Shown one piece after another: positions 43,013 through 52,743 of a stretch of 64,000 bases of DNA. The position numbers and the translations under genes are program-made. How positions within the stretch are numbered: the stretch's first letter is position 1; each line of letters starts with the position of its first letter. The notes below the pieces were generated by a model. That model was not told the DNA's origin. It did no database searches and saw only the letters and a program-made list of their open reading frames with translations. This stretch comes from JBIKWM01 sp044356305. GTDB taxonomy: Bacteria; Bacteroidota; Bacteroidia; UBA10329. The DNA is taken from positions 1 through 64,000 of the forward strand of contig JBIKWM010000017.1 in NCBI GenBank assembly GCA_044356305.1, read 5' to 3'.

Positions 43013-43498
43013 ATGAGACATTTTAATATCGGCCCGAACAGGGTCATGAACAATCTGGCGCTGGATCAGGATGGATTCATAGCCAACCTCGGCCGCGAGG
43101 ATATGGAGTGGTACCACACTTTCCGTACCTACGTGACTGACCTGATTGACATCGAACTCTTTCAGGTTCTATTCCCAAAAGGAGTCGTGAGTCTGCTGCC
43201 GGTGCGCGCAATTGTAGCTCTGGGACTGGCCCAGCGCACTTTCGGGTGGGACACCGCGCACGCAATCTGCGAGGCCCAGCGCGATCTGCGCCTGCGCCAC
43301 GCCCTCGGAATCGCCAAGAGTGAGGACGTGCCATCCATGGAGGCCATTGAGCGGCTCAATGTCCTTATGGACGATTACCATTCACGTACAGGTATCGACC
43401 TGCAATCGTTGGTGCTTTGCACTGTCATCATGCCGGGCAGCCCGGTCATGAGGATAGGTCGCGACCGCATTCTGGTCTACGCGGCCCGAGTGGCCTGA
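43013..43498 (+). CDS. Hypothetical protein, possibly a degenerate transposase N-terminal domain
   Basis: 161 residues from MRHFNIGPNRVMNNLALDQD; a TTG three codons upstream is possible. The segment LFQVLFPKGVVSLLPVRAIV, then ICEAQRDLRLRHALGI, resembles the DUF772 N-terminal domain of IS5/IS1182-type transposases (target region followed by RYALG-like). No DDE catalytic domain follows, and no inverted repeats are evident. It may be a transposase remnant that persists, or an unrelated protein. Confidence 0.35.
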   Translation: MRHFNIGPNRVMNNLALDQDGFIANLGREDMEWYHTFRTYVTDLIDIELFQVLFPKGVVSLLPVRAIVALGLAQRTFGWDTAHAICEAQRDLRLRHALGIAKSEDVPSMEAIERLNVLMDDYHSRTGIDLQSLVLCTVIMPGSPVMRIGRDRILVYAARVA

Positions 43499-43523
43499 AA
43501 GAGTAATCTATCAATGGGGCGGA

Positions 43524-43681
43524 CTATGAATTGGAACGCTTAGGACCCCCTATTTTAACAGAGACCGGGAATTGGAACATCTCGGGATCTATAGGAAACT
43601 GGATTTGGAACTGGACTTGAGACCAGGAATTTGGAATCCCCTCCTTACTCTGAGGTGGAACTGGAAATAGGGGGGAGGTCG
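43524..43681. repeat. Cluster of short TTGGAAC-type repeats
   Basis: TTGGAAC occurs at 43531, 43572 and 43605, TTGGAAT at 43631 and TGGAAC at 43656, all on the plus strand within about 130 bp. Spacing is irregular (41, 33, 26, about 25). No coding frame is convincing. Confidence 0.5.
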
Positions 43682-43682
43682 G

Positions 43683-43710
43683 AGGCCGCAATTGCGGCCT
43701 TCTTCCTTTC
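43683..43710 (+). terminator. Palindrome followed by T-rich tract
   Basis: AGGCCGCAATTGCGGCCT is a perfect 18-bp palindrome, followed by TCTTCCTTT. It could be a terminator or attenuator in front of the lipoprotein gene; with no loop it would also form as a cruciform or a protein-binding site. Confidence 0.45.
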
Positions 43711-43733
43711 AGTACTTGTGCCACTTTTGCGGC

Positions 43734-44333
43734 ATGAGATTCAAACCATTTGCAATACTGACCGCATGTGCCATCTGGATCGGTTGCGGAGACCAGAGCG
43801 ACAAAATGGCCGAGGCGCAGAGCGATCCAGCCTTCATCTTGTGCGACAGCGCAGCAAGGCTCTTTAACAGCGGTGGCGATCCATTGGCTGTCATGGCTTT
43901 ACTTGACTCGGCCTACGCACACAATCCCGCTTTCCCGCTCATTCCATTCAACAGGTATAAGGTGTACCATAAAATGGGCAATGACACGGCCGCCATCCGC
44001 TGCCTCGACCTCTGGGGTGAAATGGTGCCCAACAACCCCGCACCGCCCATGTATGCTGGAATTTTAAATGAAAAGATCGGCAATGACTCGTTGGCGCGGC
44101 TCAACTACGCACGTGCCTTGGCCCTGAACCGACTCATCCTTAAGAGCCACCCCAGCCGCGATGAGAAACACGATAGAAGCATTATCGGGTCGGCCATTTG
44201 CCTTTACCTCCTCCGCGATTCAGTTAATATGGCACCAATGCTGGACAGTATCAGGGCCATGGAACCGGACAATACGATTCCATCGGACATTGAGACCCTC
44301 AGCCGCGAAGAGATAATTCTACGTTTGCTATGA
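43734..44333 (+). CDS. TPR-like lipoprotein
   Basis: 199 residues from MRFKPFAILTACAIWIGCGD; IWIGC fits a lipobox. The mature part has helix pairs of TPR type (DPLAVMALLDSAYAHNPAFP, NDSLARLNYARALALNRLIL). It is probably a periplasmic or outer-membrane lipoprotein. No partner is evident from the sequence; bcp starts 57 nt downstream on the same strand. Confidence 0.75.
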   Translation: MRFKPFAILTACAIWIGCGDQSDKMAEAQSDPAFILCDSAARLFNSGGDPLAVMALLDSAYAHNPAFPLIPFNRYKVYHKMGNDTAAIRCLDLWGEMVPNNPAPPMYAGILNEKIGNDSLARLNYARALALNRLILKSHPSRDEKHDRSIIGSAICLYLLRDSVNMAPMLDSIRAMEPDNTIPSDIETLSREEIILRLL

Positions 44334-44389
44334 AGGGTCAATGAACCAAGGTCTACCACCTGTGTTATGGTGTTGAAATTCAGAAAATC

Positions 44390-44848
44390 ATGATCACGAA
44401 AGGAGGAAAAGCACCGGCATTTGCTGCCGAAGATCAAAATGGAAATAATGTGAACCTGAACGATTTTGCTGGAAAAACGCTGGTTCTGTACTTCTATCCG
44501 AAGGATGATACCCCAGGTTGCACAGCTGAGGCATGTGACCTGCGCGATAATCACATGGCCCTGCTAAACAAGGGATTTGCAGTAGTAGGGGTGAGCCGTG
44601 ACCCGGTAAAGAGCCACCGTAAATTCGCTGATAAGTTCAGCCTTCCTTTCCCACTATTGGCCGATGTGGACGGTGCAATCTGCGAAGCCTACGGAGTTTG
44701 GGGCAAGAAGAAGTTCATGGGCCGAGAATACATGGGCATCAACCGCACTACGTTTATCATTTCGCCTGATGGCAGCATCATGGAAGTGATTGATAAGGTC
44801 GATACCAAAGAGCCTACCAAGCAGGTCCTGAATATATTAGGTCAGTAA
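44390..44848 (+). CDS. bcp: Thioredoxin-dependent peroxiredoxin, BCP type
   Basis: 152 residues. The peroxidatic Cys is in YPKDDTPGCTAEACDLRDN, the resolving Cys five residues later, and the Arg in AVVGVSRDPVKSHRKF. It reduces peroxides and hydroperoxides using thioredoxin, in the cytoplasm. It converges with the ABC-F gene (26 nt gap) and may be transcribed with the upstream lipoprotein gene. Confidence 0.96.
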   Translation: MITKGGKAPAFAAEDQNGNNVNLNDFAGKTLVLYFYPKDDTPGCTAEACDLRDNHMALLNKGFAVVGVSRDPVKSHRKFADKFSLPFPLLADVDGAICEAYGVWGKKKFMGREYMGINRTTFIISPDGSIMEVIDKVDTKEPTKQVLNILGQ

Positions 44849-44874
44849 TGCTCTACGGCTGAATACTTAAGGAA

Positions 44875-46740
44875 CTATTCAGCAAGTTCGCTCAGTTCGA
44901 GCCAACGGTCGGTACAACGGTCGAGGTCAGCTATCAGTCGCTCCATCTCGGCAGCCCAGGCCAGAATCCGCGTATGGTCCGATTCACCGCTGTTCATCAG
45001 TTCGGTGAGTTCCTTCTTGCGACCCTCAAGCCAGGCCATATCCTTCTCCAATTGTTCAAACTCGCGCTTCTCCTTAAAGCCCATTTTCTTCTTGACTACG
45101 GGCTGGGAAGCAGGTACGGCAGGGGTGGGAGAGACCTTCACCTCCTTTTGGGCCTCCTTCTCCTCGCGCATAATTCGCAGATAGTCGTTGTAGTTGCCGT
45201 TTATATCGCGGATCTTCCCATTTCCCTCAAAAATAAAGAGGTGATCGGAAAGCTTGTTGAGAAAGTGGCGGTCGTGCGTCACGATGAGCAGACAGCCGGG
45301 AAAGTCCTCAAGGAATTCCTCCAATACGTTGAGGGTGAGGATATCCAGGTCGTTGGTAGGTTCGTCAAGTATCAGGAAATTGGGGTTGGCCATCAGCACA
45401 GTTAGCAGGTACAGACGTTTACGCTCGCCCCCGCTCAGCTTATACACGTAGTTATAGTGCATGCTGCGCGGAAACAGGAAACGTTCAAGCAGCTGGGCCG
45501 CTGTCATCGTCTTCCCTTTTTTGAGGGGGATGAATTCAGCGATGTCCTGAATCACCTCAATCACCTTCTTGTCGTCAGCCGCTTTGAGTCCTTCTTGTCC
45601 GAAATACCCGAACTTGACCGTTTCGCCCAGCACCACCTTGCCGGAATCGGGCTCCATTTTGCCCATGGCGATATTCAGAAGAGTGCTCTTTCCGCTGCCG
45701 TTTGCCCCCACAATGCCCACGCGCTCGCCATGTTTGAATTTATAGTCGAACTTGTCTATGAGCATCTTGGAACCGTACGCCTTGCCAATACGATGCAGTT
45801 CGACCACTTTGGCACCAAGACGTTCCATGTTGATCTCGATCTGAACCGAATCGCCACCGATACGCCTGCGGGCATTGGCCTCTACGTCCACAAAAGCATC
45901 GACACGGCTCTTACTCTTGGTGGTGCGGGCCTTGGGCTGTCTGCGCATCCATTCTAATTCGCGGGCATACAGGTTCTTGGCCCGTTCAAGATTGGCGCCT
46001 GCCACTTCTTCGCGGTGAGCCTTATTCTCAAGATATGTGCTGTAATTGCCGCGGTGGCGGTACAGTTGGCCGTCTTCCAATTCCAGAATGGTATCGCAAA
46101 CCGAGTCTAGGAAGACACGGTCGTGGGTCACCATGAGCAACGTCCGCTCCGGTCGGCTCAGATACCCTTCGAGCCATTCGATCATATCGATGTCGAGGTG
46201 GTTGGTAGGCTCGTCAAGTAGCAGGATGTCAGGCGAATCGATAAGTATCCGGGCCAGTGCCACCCGCCTGCGCTGACCGCCCGATAGCGTGCCGACCACC
46301 TGCTCCGTATCGTGGATGTCGAGCTTGTGCAGTATCTCAGTCACACGTTGCTCTGTGTCCCACGCCCCAAGGGCATCCACCCGTTCAAAAGCCGATTGCA
46401 GGGCCTCATGGTCATCGGGGTGCTCCAGGGCCAGCTCATAGGCGGCCACGGCCTCCATCATGGGGTCGGCCGGATTCAGCACGGCCTCAATCACCTTAAG
46501 CTTCGGATCAATGATAGGCTCCTGCTCGAGATACCCTATTCGGATGTCGTTGCGGAAAACCACATTGCCCGATTCTGGCGGCTCAATGCCCATGATGATG
46601 CGCATCAAGGAGGTCTTGCCGCTTCCGTTGCGCGCCACAAGCGCCATCTTCTGTCCTTTCTCGAGGCCGAAACTGAGCCCGGTGAACAGCACACGCTCGC
46701 CATACGAGCGGCTTACTTCTTCTAATGACAGGTAATTCAC
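44875..46740 (-). CDS. ABC-F family ATPase (Uup-like)
   Basis: 621 residues from GTG at 46740 (MNYLSLEEVSRSYGERVLF), a better start than the TTG three codons upstream. Two ABC domains: Walker A ARNGSGKTSL and GANGSGKSTLL, signatures LSGGQRRRVALARIL and LSGGERKRLYLL, Walker B LLLDEPTNHLD and LILDEPTNDLD. An Arg/Lys-rich ABCF linker (RQPKARTTKSKSRVDAF) follows the first. A coiled-coil C-terminal tail (KEKREFEQLEKDMAWLEGRK) is Uup-like. Such proteins act on ribosomes or in transposon-excision suppression; no membrane domain. Confidence 0.92.
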   Translation of the reverse strand: MNYLSLEEVSRSYGERVLFTGLSFGLEKGQKMALVARNGSGKTSLMRIIMGIEPPESGNVVFRNDIRIGYLEQEPIIDPKLKVIEAVLNPADPMMEAVAAYELALEHPDDHEALQSAFERVDALGAWDTEQRVTEILHKLDIHDTEQVVGTLSGGQRRRVALARILIDSPDILLLDEPTNHLDIDMIEWLEGYLSRPERTLLMVTHDRVFLDSVCDTILELEDGQLYRHRGNYSTYLENKAHREEVAGANLERAKNLYARELEWMRRQPKARTTKSKSRVDAFVDVEANARRRIGGDSVQIEINMERLGAKVVELHRIGKAYGSKMLIDKFDYKFKHGERVGIVGANGSGKSTLLNIAMGKMEPDSGKVVLGETVKFGYFGQEGLKAADDKKVIEVIQDIAEFIPLKKGKTMTAAQLLERFLFPRSMHYNYVYKLSGGERKRLYLLTVLMANPNFLILDEPTNDLDILTLNVLEEFLEDFPGCLLIVTHDRHFLNKLSDHLFIFEGNGKIRDINGNYNDYLRIMREEKEAQKEVKVSPTPAVPASQPVVKKKMGFKEKREFEQLEKDMAWLEGRKKELTELMNSGESDHTRILAWAAEMERLIADLDRCTDRWLELSELAE

Positions 46741-46838
46741 GGGCGGCAAAGAGAATCAAGTATCGCTTACCAAAAACAACCGCCTCCGTGAATCTTAATC
46801 TCAGGCTCTGAGTTGAAACCCGATATTCGCACACCCCA

Positions 46839-48947
46839 ATGCTCATGCGGCTTTTAACCCTTCTTCTGATTGCATTCGGCCCGTTGATCGGGGCTGTGGC
46901 GCAGAACGGGACCCAGCAGCAGCGTGCGGTTGCCCTGCTCGATGTGACCCAGCGCAATGCCGAGACCACCGATGAGGAGGTGTGGTCGGCCACGCATGCA
47001 CTGAAAGTGGCCGGAGTGCCATTTGTGATCACCGAATCTGTCAATGAGGCAATCAACTACGGCATGGTGGTGGTGTCTTCGCGGATTGAGGTCAGTACGC
47101 TCAATGCCGATGAAGCAGACTCGCTTGAGGCTTTTGTGAACCGTGGAGGGACGCTGGTGGCCGGCAACATGCGCGACCCAGAACTGTATGCAGTATTCGG
47201 TTTGAACGGAGAGGCCCTGGACAACACCCACCACCGCATCCGTTTTGATTTGACCATCAATGATCCCGCCCTGAAATGGATCAATGACCCGATGGAACAG
47301 GAAATATCGTTAGGCGATACTGCTCTTCCTGTCGTTATCAACTCGCGTTACTACACTTTGGCCGGGGGCACACCCATAGCCCGTTATGAAGATGATCTGC
47401 CTGCCATAGTGCGCAATGGTTTCGGCTCGGGCATGGCCTATGCACTCGGATTCTCGTTCAAGAACATGGTCATTAAGAACCTCTTGAATCAGGATTACGA
47501 GGCAGACAGGACATACAGCAATGGATTTGAGCCTACCACCGATGTGGTGTTCCTGCTTCTGCGGGGCATTTACCAGAAACATATCGCTCATGGGGTTTGG
47601 CTGCACACATCGCCTTTCAATAGCCGTGCGGCCCTACTTGTTACGCATGATGTGGATGCCCGAACATCCTACGATACCATGCACTATTATGCCGACTTTG
47701 AGCAGGGTGCAGGGTTCAGTGCCACCTACCTGCTCACCACCCATTACGTTGACGATGAGTGGCTGTCAGATTTCTACAATCCTATCACAATGCCAGCGGT
47801 TGAGTACCTGCTTGACAAAGGCCATGTTTTAGGGTCGCACTCGGTGGGTCATTTCACTGATTTTGATAGCCCGTCTGTGTTCCCGCTCGGTCAGTTAGGC
47901 AATAATTCTGCAACATATTATCCTTACAATTTTGGTGACAGCACTGCCACTACCAATGGCACTGTGATGGGCGAGACTGAGGTGAGTAAGCTGCTTCTCG
48001 AGCAGGATTTCGGTACCGTATGCCGCTCTTTCCGTGCCGGATTTCTCGATTTCAACCCCAAGCTGATCAATGCATTAGATACGTTGGGCTATGCGTTCAA
48101 TTCCACTTTCAGTGCAAACGATGTGCTCACCGATTTCCCTTACTTCAACCGGAAGGACCGCATCAGTTCAGGTGAGCTATCGCGTGTTCTGGAGATACCG
48201 ATGACTATCTCTGATGTGAACAGTGACAATCCTATCAATGCGGTAAATTACCTCCAATGGGTGAGTATCTGGGCCGATGTGGTGGCACGGAACGCAGCGA
48301 ACAATGCGCCTACCACCTTGCTGATTCACCCCAACAGACAGTTCAAACTGGCTGCCGAACAGGACCTTGTTGCTCAATTACCACAGGATATTCTTGTTGG
48401 TTCGCTGGAGGCTTATGGAGACTATTGGTTGGCCCGAGACAGTGTGAGTTTCGGGACCAGGTCTGATGCCCCTGGCACCGTCACCATCGTGATTCCCAGT
48501 GCTCTACTTCCACTTGATCCAGCCATTAGTTTTATTGTGGGGAACGGACAGGAACTACTGAATATTTGGGCCGAGGACGAAAACGGCAATCCCATCAATG
48601 TGCTGCAGAGCCCGTGGGGAGCGGCCGACCTTATCGTCCATTTCGATTACAGCCCTGTGCTGAACGTACACAGGCATACGGCACAGCATGGAATCGTGGC
48701 AATGTGCATCCCCAATCCGGCCATTGACAACGCGGTGCTCAGTTTCAATCTGCAACGTAGCTCAAAAGTTGACCTTTCGGTTACCGACCTGAGCGGCCGC
48801 ACATTATGGCACAGCGAAGGTGTCTGCGCGTGGCAGGGCCGTAATGAGTTCGCCCTGCCCATCAATCAGTTCGCGCCAGGTGTATATCTCTACTCGTTGC
48901 ACACCCCTGAGGGAAATGCCTCGGGCCGTTTGGTTGTGGCGAATTGA
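46839..48947 (+). CDS. Secreted polysaccharide deacetylase-like protein with T9SS sorting domain
   Basis: 702 residues; MLMRLLTLLLIAFGPLIGAV is a signal peptide ending at AQ (a second Met two codons in is also possible). An N-terminal module without clear family (AVALLDVTQRNAETTDEEVW) precedes a NodB-like deacetylase at about 265-440: motif 1 LLVTHDVDAR, motif 2 LGSHSVGHFTDF. A final type A T9SS domain follows (CIPNPAIDNAVLSFNL, LSGRTLWH, APGVYLYSL). NodB enzymes remove acetyl groups from chitin, peptidoglycan or exopolysaccharide with a metal. Surface location expected. Confidence 0.83.
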   Translation: MLMRLLTLLLIAFGPLIGAVAQNGTQQQRAVALLDVTQRNAETTDEEVWSATHALKVAGVPFVITESVNEAINYGMVVVSSRIEVSTLNADEADSLEAFVNRGGTLVAGNMRDPELYAVFGLNGEALDNTHHRIRFDLTINDPALKWINDPMEQEISLGDTALPVVINSRYYTLAGGTPIARYEDDLPAIVRNGFGSGMAYALGFSFKNMVIKNLLNQDYEADRTYSNGFEPTTDVVFLLLRGIYQKHIAHGVWLHTSPFNSRAALLVTHDVDARTSYDTMHYYADFEQGAGFSATYLLTTHYVDDEWLSDFYNPITMPAVEYLLDKGHVLGSHSVGHFTDFDSPSVFPLGQLGNNSATYYPYNFGDSTATTNGTVMGETEVSKLLLEQDFGTVCRSFRAGFLDFNPKLINALDTLGYAFNSTFSANDVLTDFPYFNRKDRISSGELSRVLEIPMTISDVNSDNPINAVNYLQWVSIWADVVARNAANNAPTTLLIHPNRQFKLAAEQDLVAQLPQDILVGSLEAYGDYWLARDSVSFGTRSDAPGTVTIVIPSALLPLDPAISFIVGNGQELLNIWAEDENGNPINVLQSPWGAADLIVHFDYSPVLNVHRHTAQHGIVAMCIPNPAIDNAVLSFNLQRSSKVDLSVTDLSGRTLWHSEGVCAWQGRNEFALPINQFAPGVYLYSLHTPEGNASGRLVVAN

Positions 48948-49154
48948 TATAGGTTCAGCCTATCCAAAATTGAGATATTGCTTGAATGGGCACAGATTCA
49001 AGAGTCTCAGGGGGCACGTTACCTGAAAGAAAAGTGATTCCCCGCTATTATACTAGTTAGCCTTTAGCTCGCGTGGGAGAATCCCTTTTCATCCTTTTGT
49101 CTTGATATCCTGCAAGGGCGGGATAAACTCCAGGATCAAAAAATCAAGGCTGGT
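48948..49154. other. Intergenic and left flank of the 133-bp repeat copy B
   Basis: From about 49085 the sequence (CATCCTTTTGTCTTGATA, AGGATCAAAAAATCAAGGC) matches the flank of copy A in reverse orientation. It carries a 24-nt difference: TCCTGCAAGGGCGGGATAAA in place of a few A. No gene is evident. Confidence 0.45.
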
Positions 49155-49287
49155 GGACATTTCCTTGCGAAACATGGGGACGGTCGCTTTCCGCGCGTTC
49201 CGGGCCGTTCGGAAGACCTCACTCTACGGAACGCTTCCTCGGGCCCGCGCACGCTCCCTTACCCCTGTTTCGCAACAGGAAATGTCC
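49155..49287 (+). repeat. 133-bp dispersed element with terminal inverted repeats, copy B
   Basis: Same length and nearly same sequence as copy A at 1610-1742, in opposite orientation, with matching GGACATTTCC and GGAAATGTCC ends. Substitutions are few (CCTCGGGCC against CCTAATGCC, and single bases). The open frame running through it has the same residues as in copy A except at the changed positions. Confidence 0.75.
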
Positions 49288-49353
49288 AAGGCCACCAAGC
49301 GAACTGCTCCTACATGGCAGCCGCATGGATTAACCATACTTGTATGATTGCGG

Positions 49354-49388
49354 AAAAAAACAAGGCCCGGGTATTGCTACCACGGGCC
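49354..49388 (-). terminator. Intrinsic terminator of the T9SS propeller gene
   Basis: GGCCCG and CGGGCC form a stem, extended by GGTA/TACC around a small loop with one bulged base. Reading leftward it is followed by a T-run (seven A at 49354-49360). It is about 25 nt beyond the stop at 49413. Confidence 0.75.
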
Positions 49389-49412
49389 CTGCCAGCTACC
49401 GAAGAGGCGTTC

Positions 49413-50654
49413 TCAGAGCACAAGGAACTTCACCGTCTCCCTTCCAAAGGACGTGCGCAGAACGCATGTGTAAGCTCCGGGCCTGAGGCCCTCGGTACCC
49501 AACTGCCCGCTGAACCGAGATGCGGGGGTGGCTGGGGTGCTGATGTTACGGACCTCGCGGCCCGCCATGTCGTAAATGCTGATGCTGAAGCGGTCGGCCG
49601 TGGGTAGCTGCACGCGTATCTGTGCATCGGTGGTCACCGGATTGGGGTATAGGCTGAATGTGGTGCCCGCCTCCATATCATCGGTGCCGGTGGCAGAGGC
49701 ATGGGCATCGTACACAACCATACCCTTGTTGCCGGTGCCTATGTGCAGGCGGTCAGCATTGTCAACTGAGAGCGCCCTGAGATTATTGGTAGGCAGCTCA
49801 GAGTTCTGCATGTTCATGCGGACAATGGTTCCATCGGTGGCTATGCACAGCAGCCCGGCATCGGTGGCCAGACGTATGCTGCCGTCCTTAACCTGCACTC
49901 CAGCCTGCATCTGGTGCACACTGTAGCCCAAGGATGTGGCAGTGTGCACTGCGGTGTTTCCCTGCGTATCCTGCCGCATCAGGCCATCGGCTGTGCCAAT
50001 GATGTAGTTGCCATCACCGTCCTGCACCACAAAGCGCACATCGGCATGGGGTAGGGCCGAATTGGTCTGGGTCATATTCTCCCACTGCCAGCCATTGAAA
50101 ACCGCAAGACCGGCATAAGTGCTCACATAAAGGCGATTGTACGAATCGACAAACAGGCTCCTGATACCGTTGCTGGGAAGGCCGTTGGCGGTGGTGTATG
50201 TGGTCCATTGGCCATTGCTGATGCGGGCCAGCCCACCGCCCCATGTGCCGATGAACACATCGCCCGATGCAGCCTTGAGGATGCACGTCACCGCGTTGTT
50301 GGGCAGTGGAGAGTTGGAAGCATTCATCACAAACCACTCATCGGGGTTGTCGCTGGTGCACAGAATGCCGTTGTCGGTGGCCACCCACACGGCCCCGTGG
50401 CCCATGTTGGCCATACCGGCCACCGCGTTGCTGGGCAAGAGTGAGTTCTGTTCGTCAAATACTTCCCATTCGCGGCCGTTGTACAGGGCCAGTCCGTGGT
50501 CGGTACCTATCCAGGTTCCCTGTCCCGTGCTGAGCAGCGCGCTTACGCTGTTGCTCGGTATGGGGCTGTTGGCAGTGTTGTATTCGGCCCACTGTTGACC
50601 GAAGGATGTGAGCCCCATCAGGGCCGACATCAGGGTGAGAGTTGCTTTTTTCAT
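49413..50654 (-). CDS. Secreted two-component-regulator-propeller-like protein with T9SS sorting domain
   Basis: 413 residues. MKKATLTLMSALMGLTSFGQ is a signal peptide. About seven blades carry the two-component-regulator propeller motif: PSNSVSALLSTGQGTWIGTD, LPSNAVAGMANMGHGAVWVA, GLPSNGIRSLFVDSYNRLYV. A type A T9SS domain follows (FSLYPNPVTTDAQIRVQL, IYDMAGREVRN, LRPGAYTCVLR). In hybrid sensor kinases these propellers sense polysaccharides. Here there is no kinase part, so it may bind glycans or other ligands outside the cell. It has a terminator downstream. Confidence 0.88.
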   Translation of the reverse strand: MKKATLTLMSALMGLTSFGQQWAEYNTANSPIPSNSVSALLSTGQGTWIGTDHGLALYNGREWEVFDEQNSLLPSNAVAGMANMGHGAVWVATDNGILCTSDNPDEWFVMNASNSPLPNNAVTCILKAASGDVFIGTWGGGLARISNGQWTTYTTANGLPSNGIRSLFVDSYNRLYVSTYAGLAVFNGWQWENMTQTNSALPHADVRFVVQDGDGNYIIGTADGLMRQDTQGNTAVHTATSLGYSVHQMQAGVQVKDGSIRLATDAGLLCIATDGTIVRMNMQNSELPTNNLRALSVDNADRLHIGTGNKGMVVYDAHASATGTDDMEAGTTFSLYPNPVTTDAQIRVQLPTADRFSISIYDMAGREVRNISTPATPASRFSGQLGTEGLRPGAYTCVLRTSFGRETVKFLVL

Positions 50655-50766
50655 GGCATGCGGGGGGTTGTGTGTCCCTTCGGCAGCGAAGGAACACGGG
50701 TTATTTATAAAGATTCGTGAAAGGGTGTTAAGGCTTCACAATTAGGAAGTGAGCCCTAACGGATGC

Positions 50767-52743
50767 TCAGCTCTGCAACGGATGCACAGTAAATGTCACT
50801 GATTCACTGAGATTGGAATCGATGGGGAATGACATGCGCACCTGGCGTTTGAGAAGTATGCGCCTGTGACCCGAGGCATCAGCCTCCTCCTTGCCCTTGG
50901 CCGAGCGGATCCTATCCTTCTCCTCGCGCATCTTCTCTTCCATCTGGCGCAGTTCCTCCTCTTTCTGACGCATTTTCTCTTCCATGCGCAGACGGTCCTC
51001 CTCTATCTCTTCGCGCACACGTTCCATCTTCTGTTGCACTTTTTCAATGGCGCGTTCGGCATCGCGGGCATCATCTATATCCTCGCTCATCGACTCGGTG
51101 TCGCTGTCCTCCTCGTCTGTGTCCCAGTCGCTGCTGCTGCGGTGGCGCGGGCGCTTGAGGCCATCGCAGTCCACACATTCAAGGCCGTAGCTCTGCATCA
51201 TCCACCTGCGGCCGCCCATGTCGCCATCGTAGGTGCTGTTCACATTCTGAATGTCGTAGATGATGCGCTCAAGGTCTTCGCTCAGGTGAACGGTGACACC
51301 CGCAGGCACCTGCACCTCCACCCATAGTTTCTGGGCGCGCCATTGATCACCTTCGGGAAATTCGAACCAGGGCGAGAAACGCACCAGACTGTCGCTCACG
51401 CTGAAGTTGTAGTTGAGCGCACCGGCCAGTTCAGCGGCCTGTTTGCGATCGGCACCGCGCGAGAACCGCTTGATGACGATGTGCGCCAACGAGTCGGGGC
51501 TCTTCACCACATTCAACTGCGGCTTGCCGTGGAATGAGGTGCCGTCCTCAGATATCAGCAGGTCGAAGAACAGCTCGTTGAACTCGTGGCCCTTCATTCC
51601 CGTGGTGTCAATATCGAGGTCGAGGTACAGGGTCTTGCCACGTTTGATGTTATCGAGCGGCACATCAGCACGGTCGGTGTGGGTCTCCTTGAAGTTGCCG
51701 TAGGCCTTGGTACCGCCATAGATCTGCATGCCGATGCCCACTATCCACAGGCCGAGGGCGGGCAATATCACATAGCGGTTGCGCAGCTTATAGCCCAACA
51801 TGAGCCGCGTACCAAAGAATGACACCACCAATGCAGGGATTCCCCATGCCAGCATGGTGCCCACCCTGAATATGTTGGCGTGCAGATGGCTGGGGAACAG
51901 CTGTCCCAGCAGGTCATTGATCATCACACGGCTTACCACGCCATTATGGTCAAGCGAAATGAAGTCGGGCATGAAGAAGACCGACACCAGCACACCCATG
52001 AACCAGAGTATACCCCCCATGAGCAGGAGGAAACCCAGCACGGCACCAGCGAACTTGATGACCATTGTGATCAGGCTGACCATGAGCGAAAGCAGTTTCT
52101 GCACCACATCGCCAGCCTTGCGCACACCCGGGCCATTGCCCAGTTTGTCCTTTATATCGGTGAATTCCTCGTTTATCCGCTTCTCGATATTTGAAACGGT
52201 CACGTTCTCACCGCGCATCTGCAGTTTCTCGGCTGTGGTCTTTGCCTTCGGGATGATGGCCCACAGGATGATGTAGAGCAGCACGCCTGTGCCACCGAAG
52301 ATGACCATGAGTGCCAGCGCAAGACGCAGCCACACGGGGTCGCCCATGCCGAGATAGTGGCTAATGCCTGAACACACGCCACCTATGACCTTGTCGTCAG
52401 GGTCACGGAACAGGCGCTTGGGGCCGCGATCGGCCGGATCGCTCTGGCTCTCAGTGGTTGGGTCGGTCGCCTCTTCGCTTTCGTCAGCAAAGTTCTCGGG
52501 ACGGCCCATGGCGGCCATCACATGCTCAACGTCCTCCATGCTCACCACCTCGCGCACGGTGCCCATGCGGCTGCGGAACAGCTCGGCTATACGGGCCTCG
52601 ATGTCCTGAATGATCTCGTCCTGACCTGCGGCACCGTTAAAGTGCCTGCGCAGGTCGCTCAGGTATTTCGACAGGGGCTCATAGGCCTGCTCATCGATAT
52701 GAAATACCGATCCTGCGATGTTGATGTTCAATGTGCGGTTCAT
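50767..52743 (-). CDS. PspC-domain membrane protein
   Basis: 658 residues. A short N-terminal domain (LNINIAGSVFHIDEQAYEPL, DIEARIAELFRSRMG) resembles the anti-sigma-like region found in Bacteroidota PspC proteins. The PspC domain is at about 108-165 (KRLFRDPDDKVIGGVCSGIS, VWLRLALALMVIFGGTGVLL). Further membrane segments (LLSLMVSLITMVIKFAGAVL, ILWFMGVLVSVFF, LGLWIVGIGMQIYG), a periplasmic beta-rich part and a C-terminal coiled coil (EEKMRQKEEELRQMEEKMRE) follow. It overlaps padR by 4 bp (ATGA), so it is under PadR control and probably acts in envelope stress. Confidence 0.88.
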   Translation of the reverse strand: MNRTLNINIAGSVFHIDEQAYEPLSKYLSDLRRHFNGAAGQDEIIQDIEARIAELFRSRMGTVREVVSMEDVEHVMAAMGRPENFADESEEATDPTTESQSDPADRGPKRLFRDPDDKVIGGVCSGISHYLGMGDPVWLRLALALMVIFGGTGVLLYIILWAIIPKAKTTAEKLQMRGENVTVSNIEKRINEEFTDIKDKLGNGPGVRKAGDVVQKLLSLMVSLITMVIKFAGAVLGFLLLMGGILWFMGVLVSVFFMPDFISLDHNGVVSRVMINDLLGQLFPSHLHANIFRVGTMLAWGIPALVVSFFGTRLMLGYKLRNRYVILPALGLWIVGIGMQIYGGTKAYGNFKETHTDRADVPLDNIKRGKTLYLDLDIDTTGMKGHEFNELFFDLLISEDGTSFHGKPQLNVVKSPDSLAHIVIKRFSRGADRKQAAELAGALNYNFSVSDSLVRFSPWFEFPEGDQWRAQKLWVEVQVPAGVTVHLSEDLERIIYDIQNVNSTYDGDMGGRRWMMQSYGLECVDCDGLKRPRHRSSSDWDTDEEDSDTESMSEDIDDARDAERAIEKVQQKMERVREEIEEDRLRMEEKMRQKEEELRQMEEKMREEKDRIRSAKGKEEADASGHRRILLKRQVRMSFPIDSNLSESVTFTVHPLQS

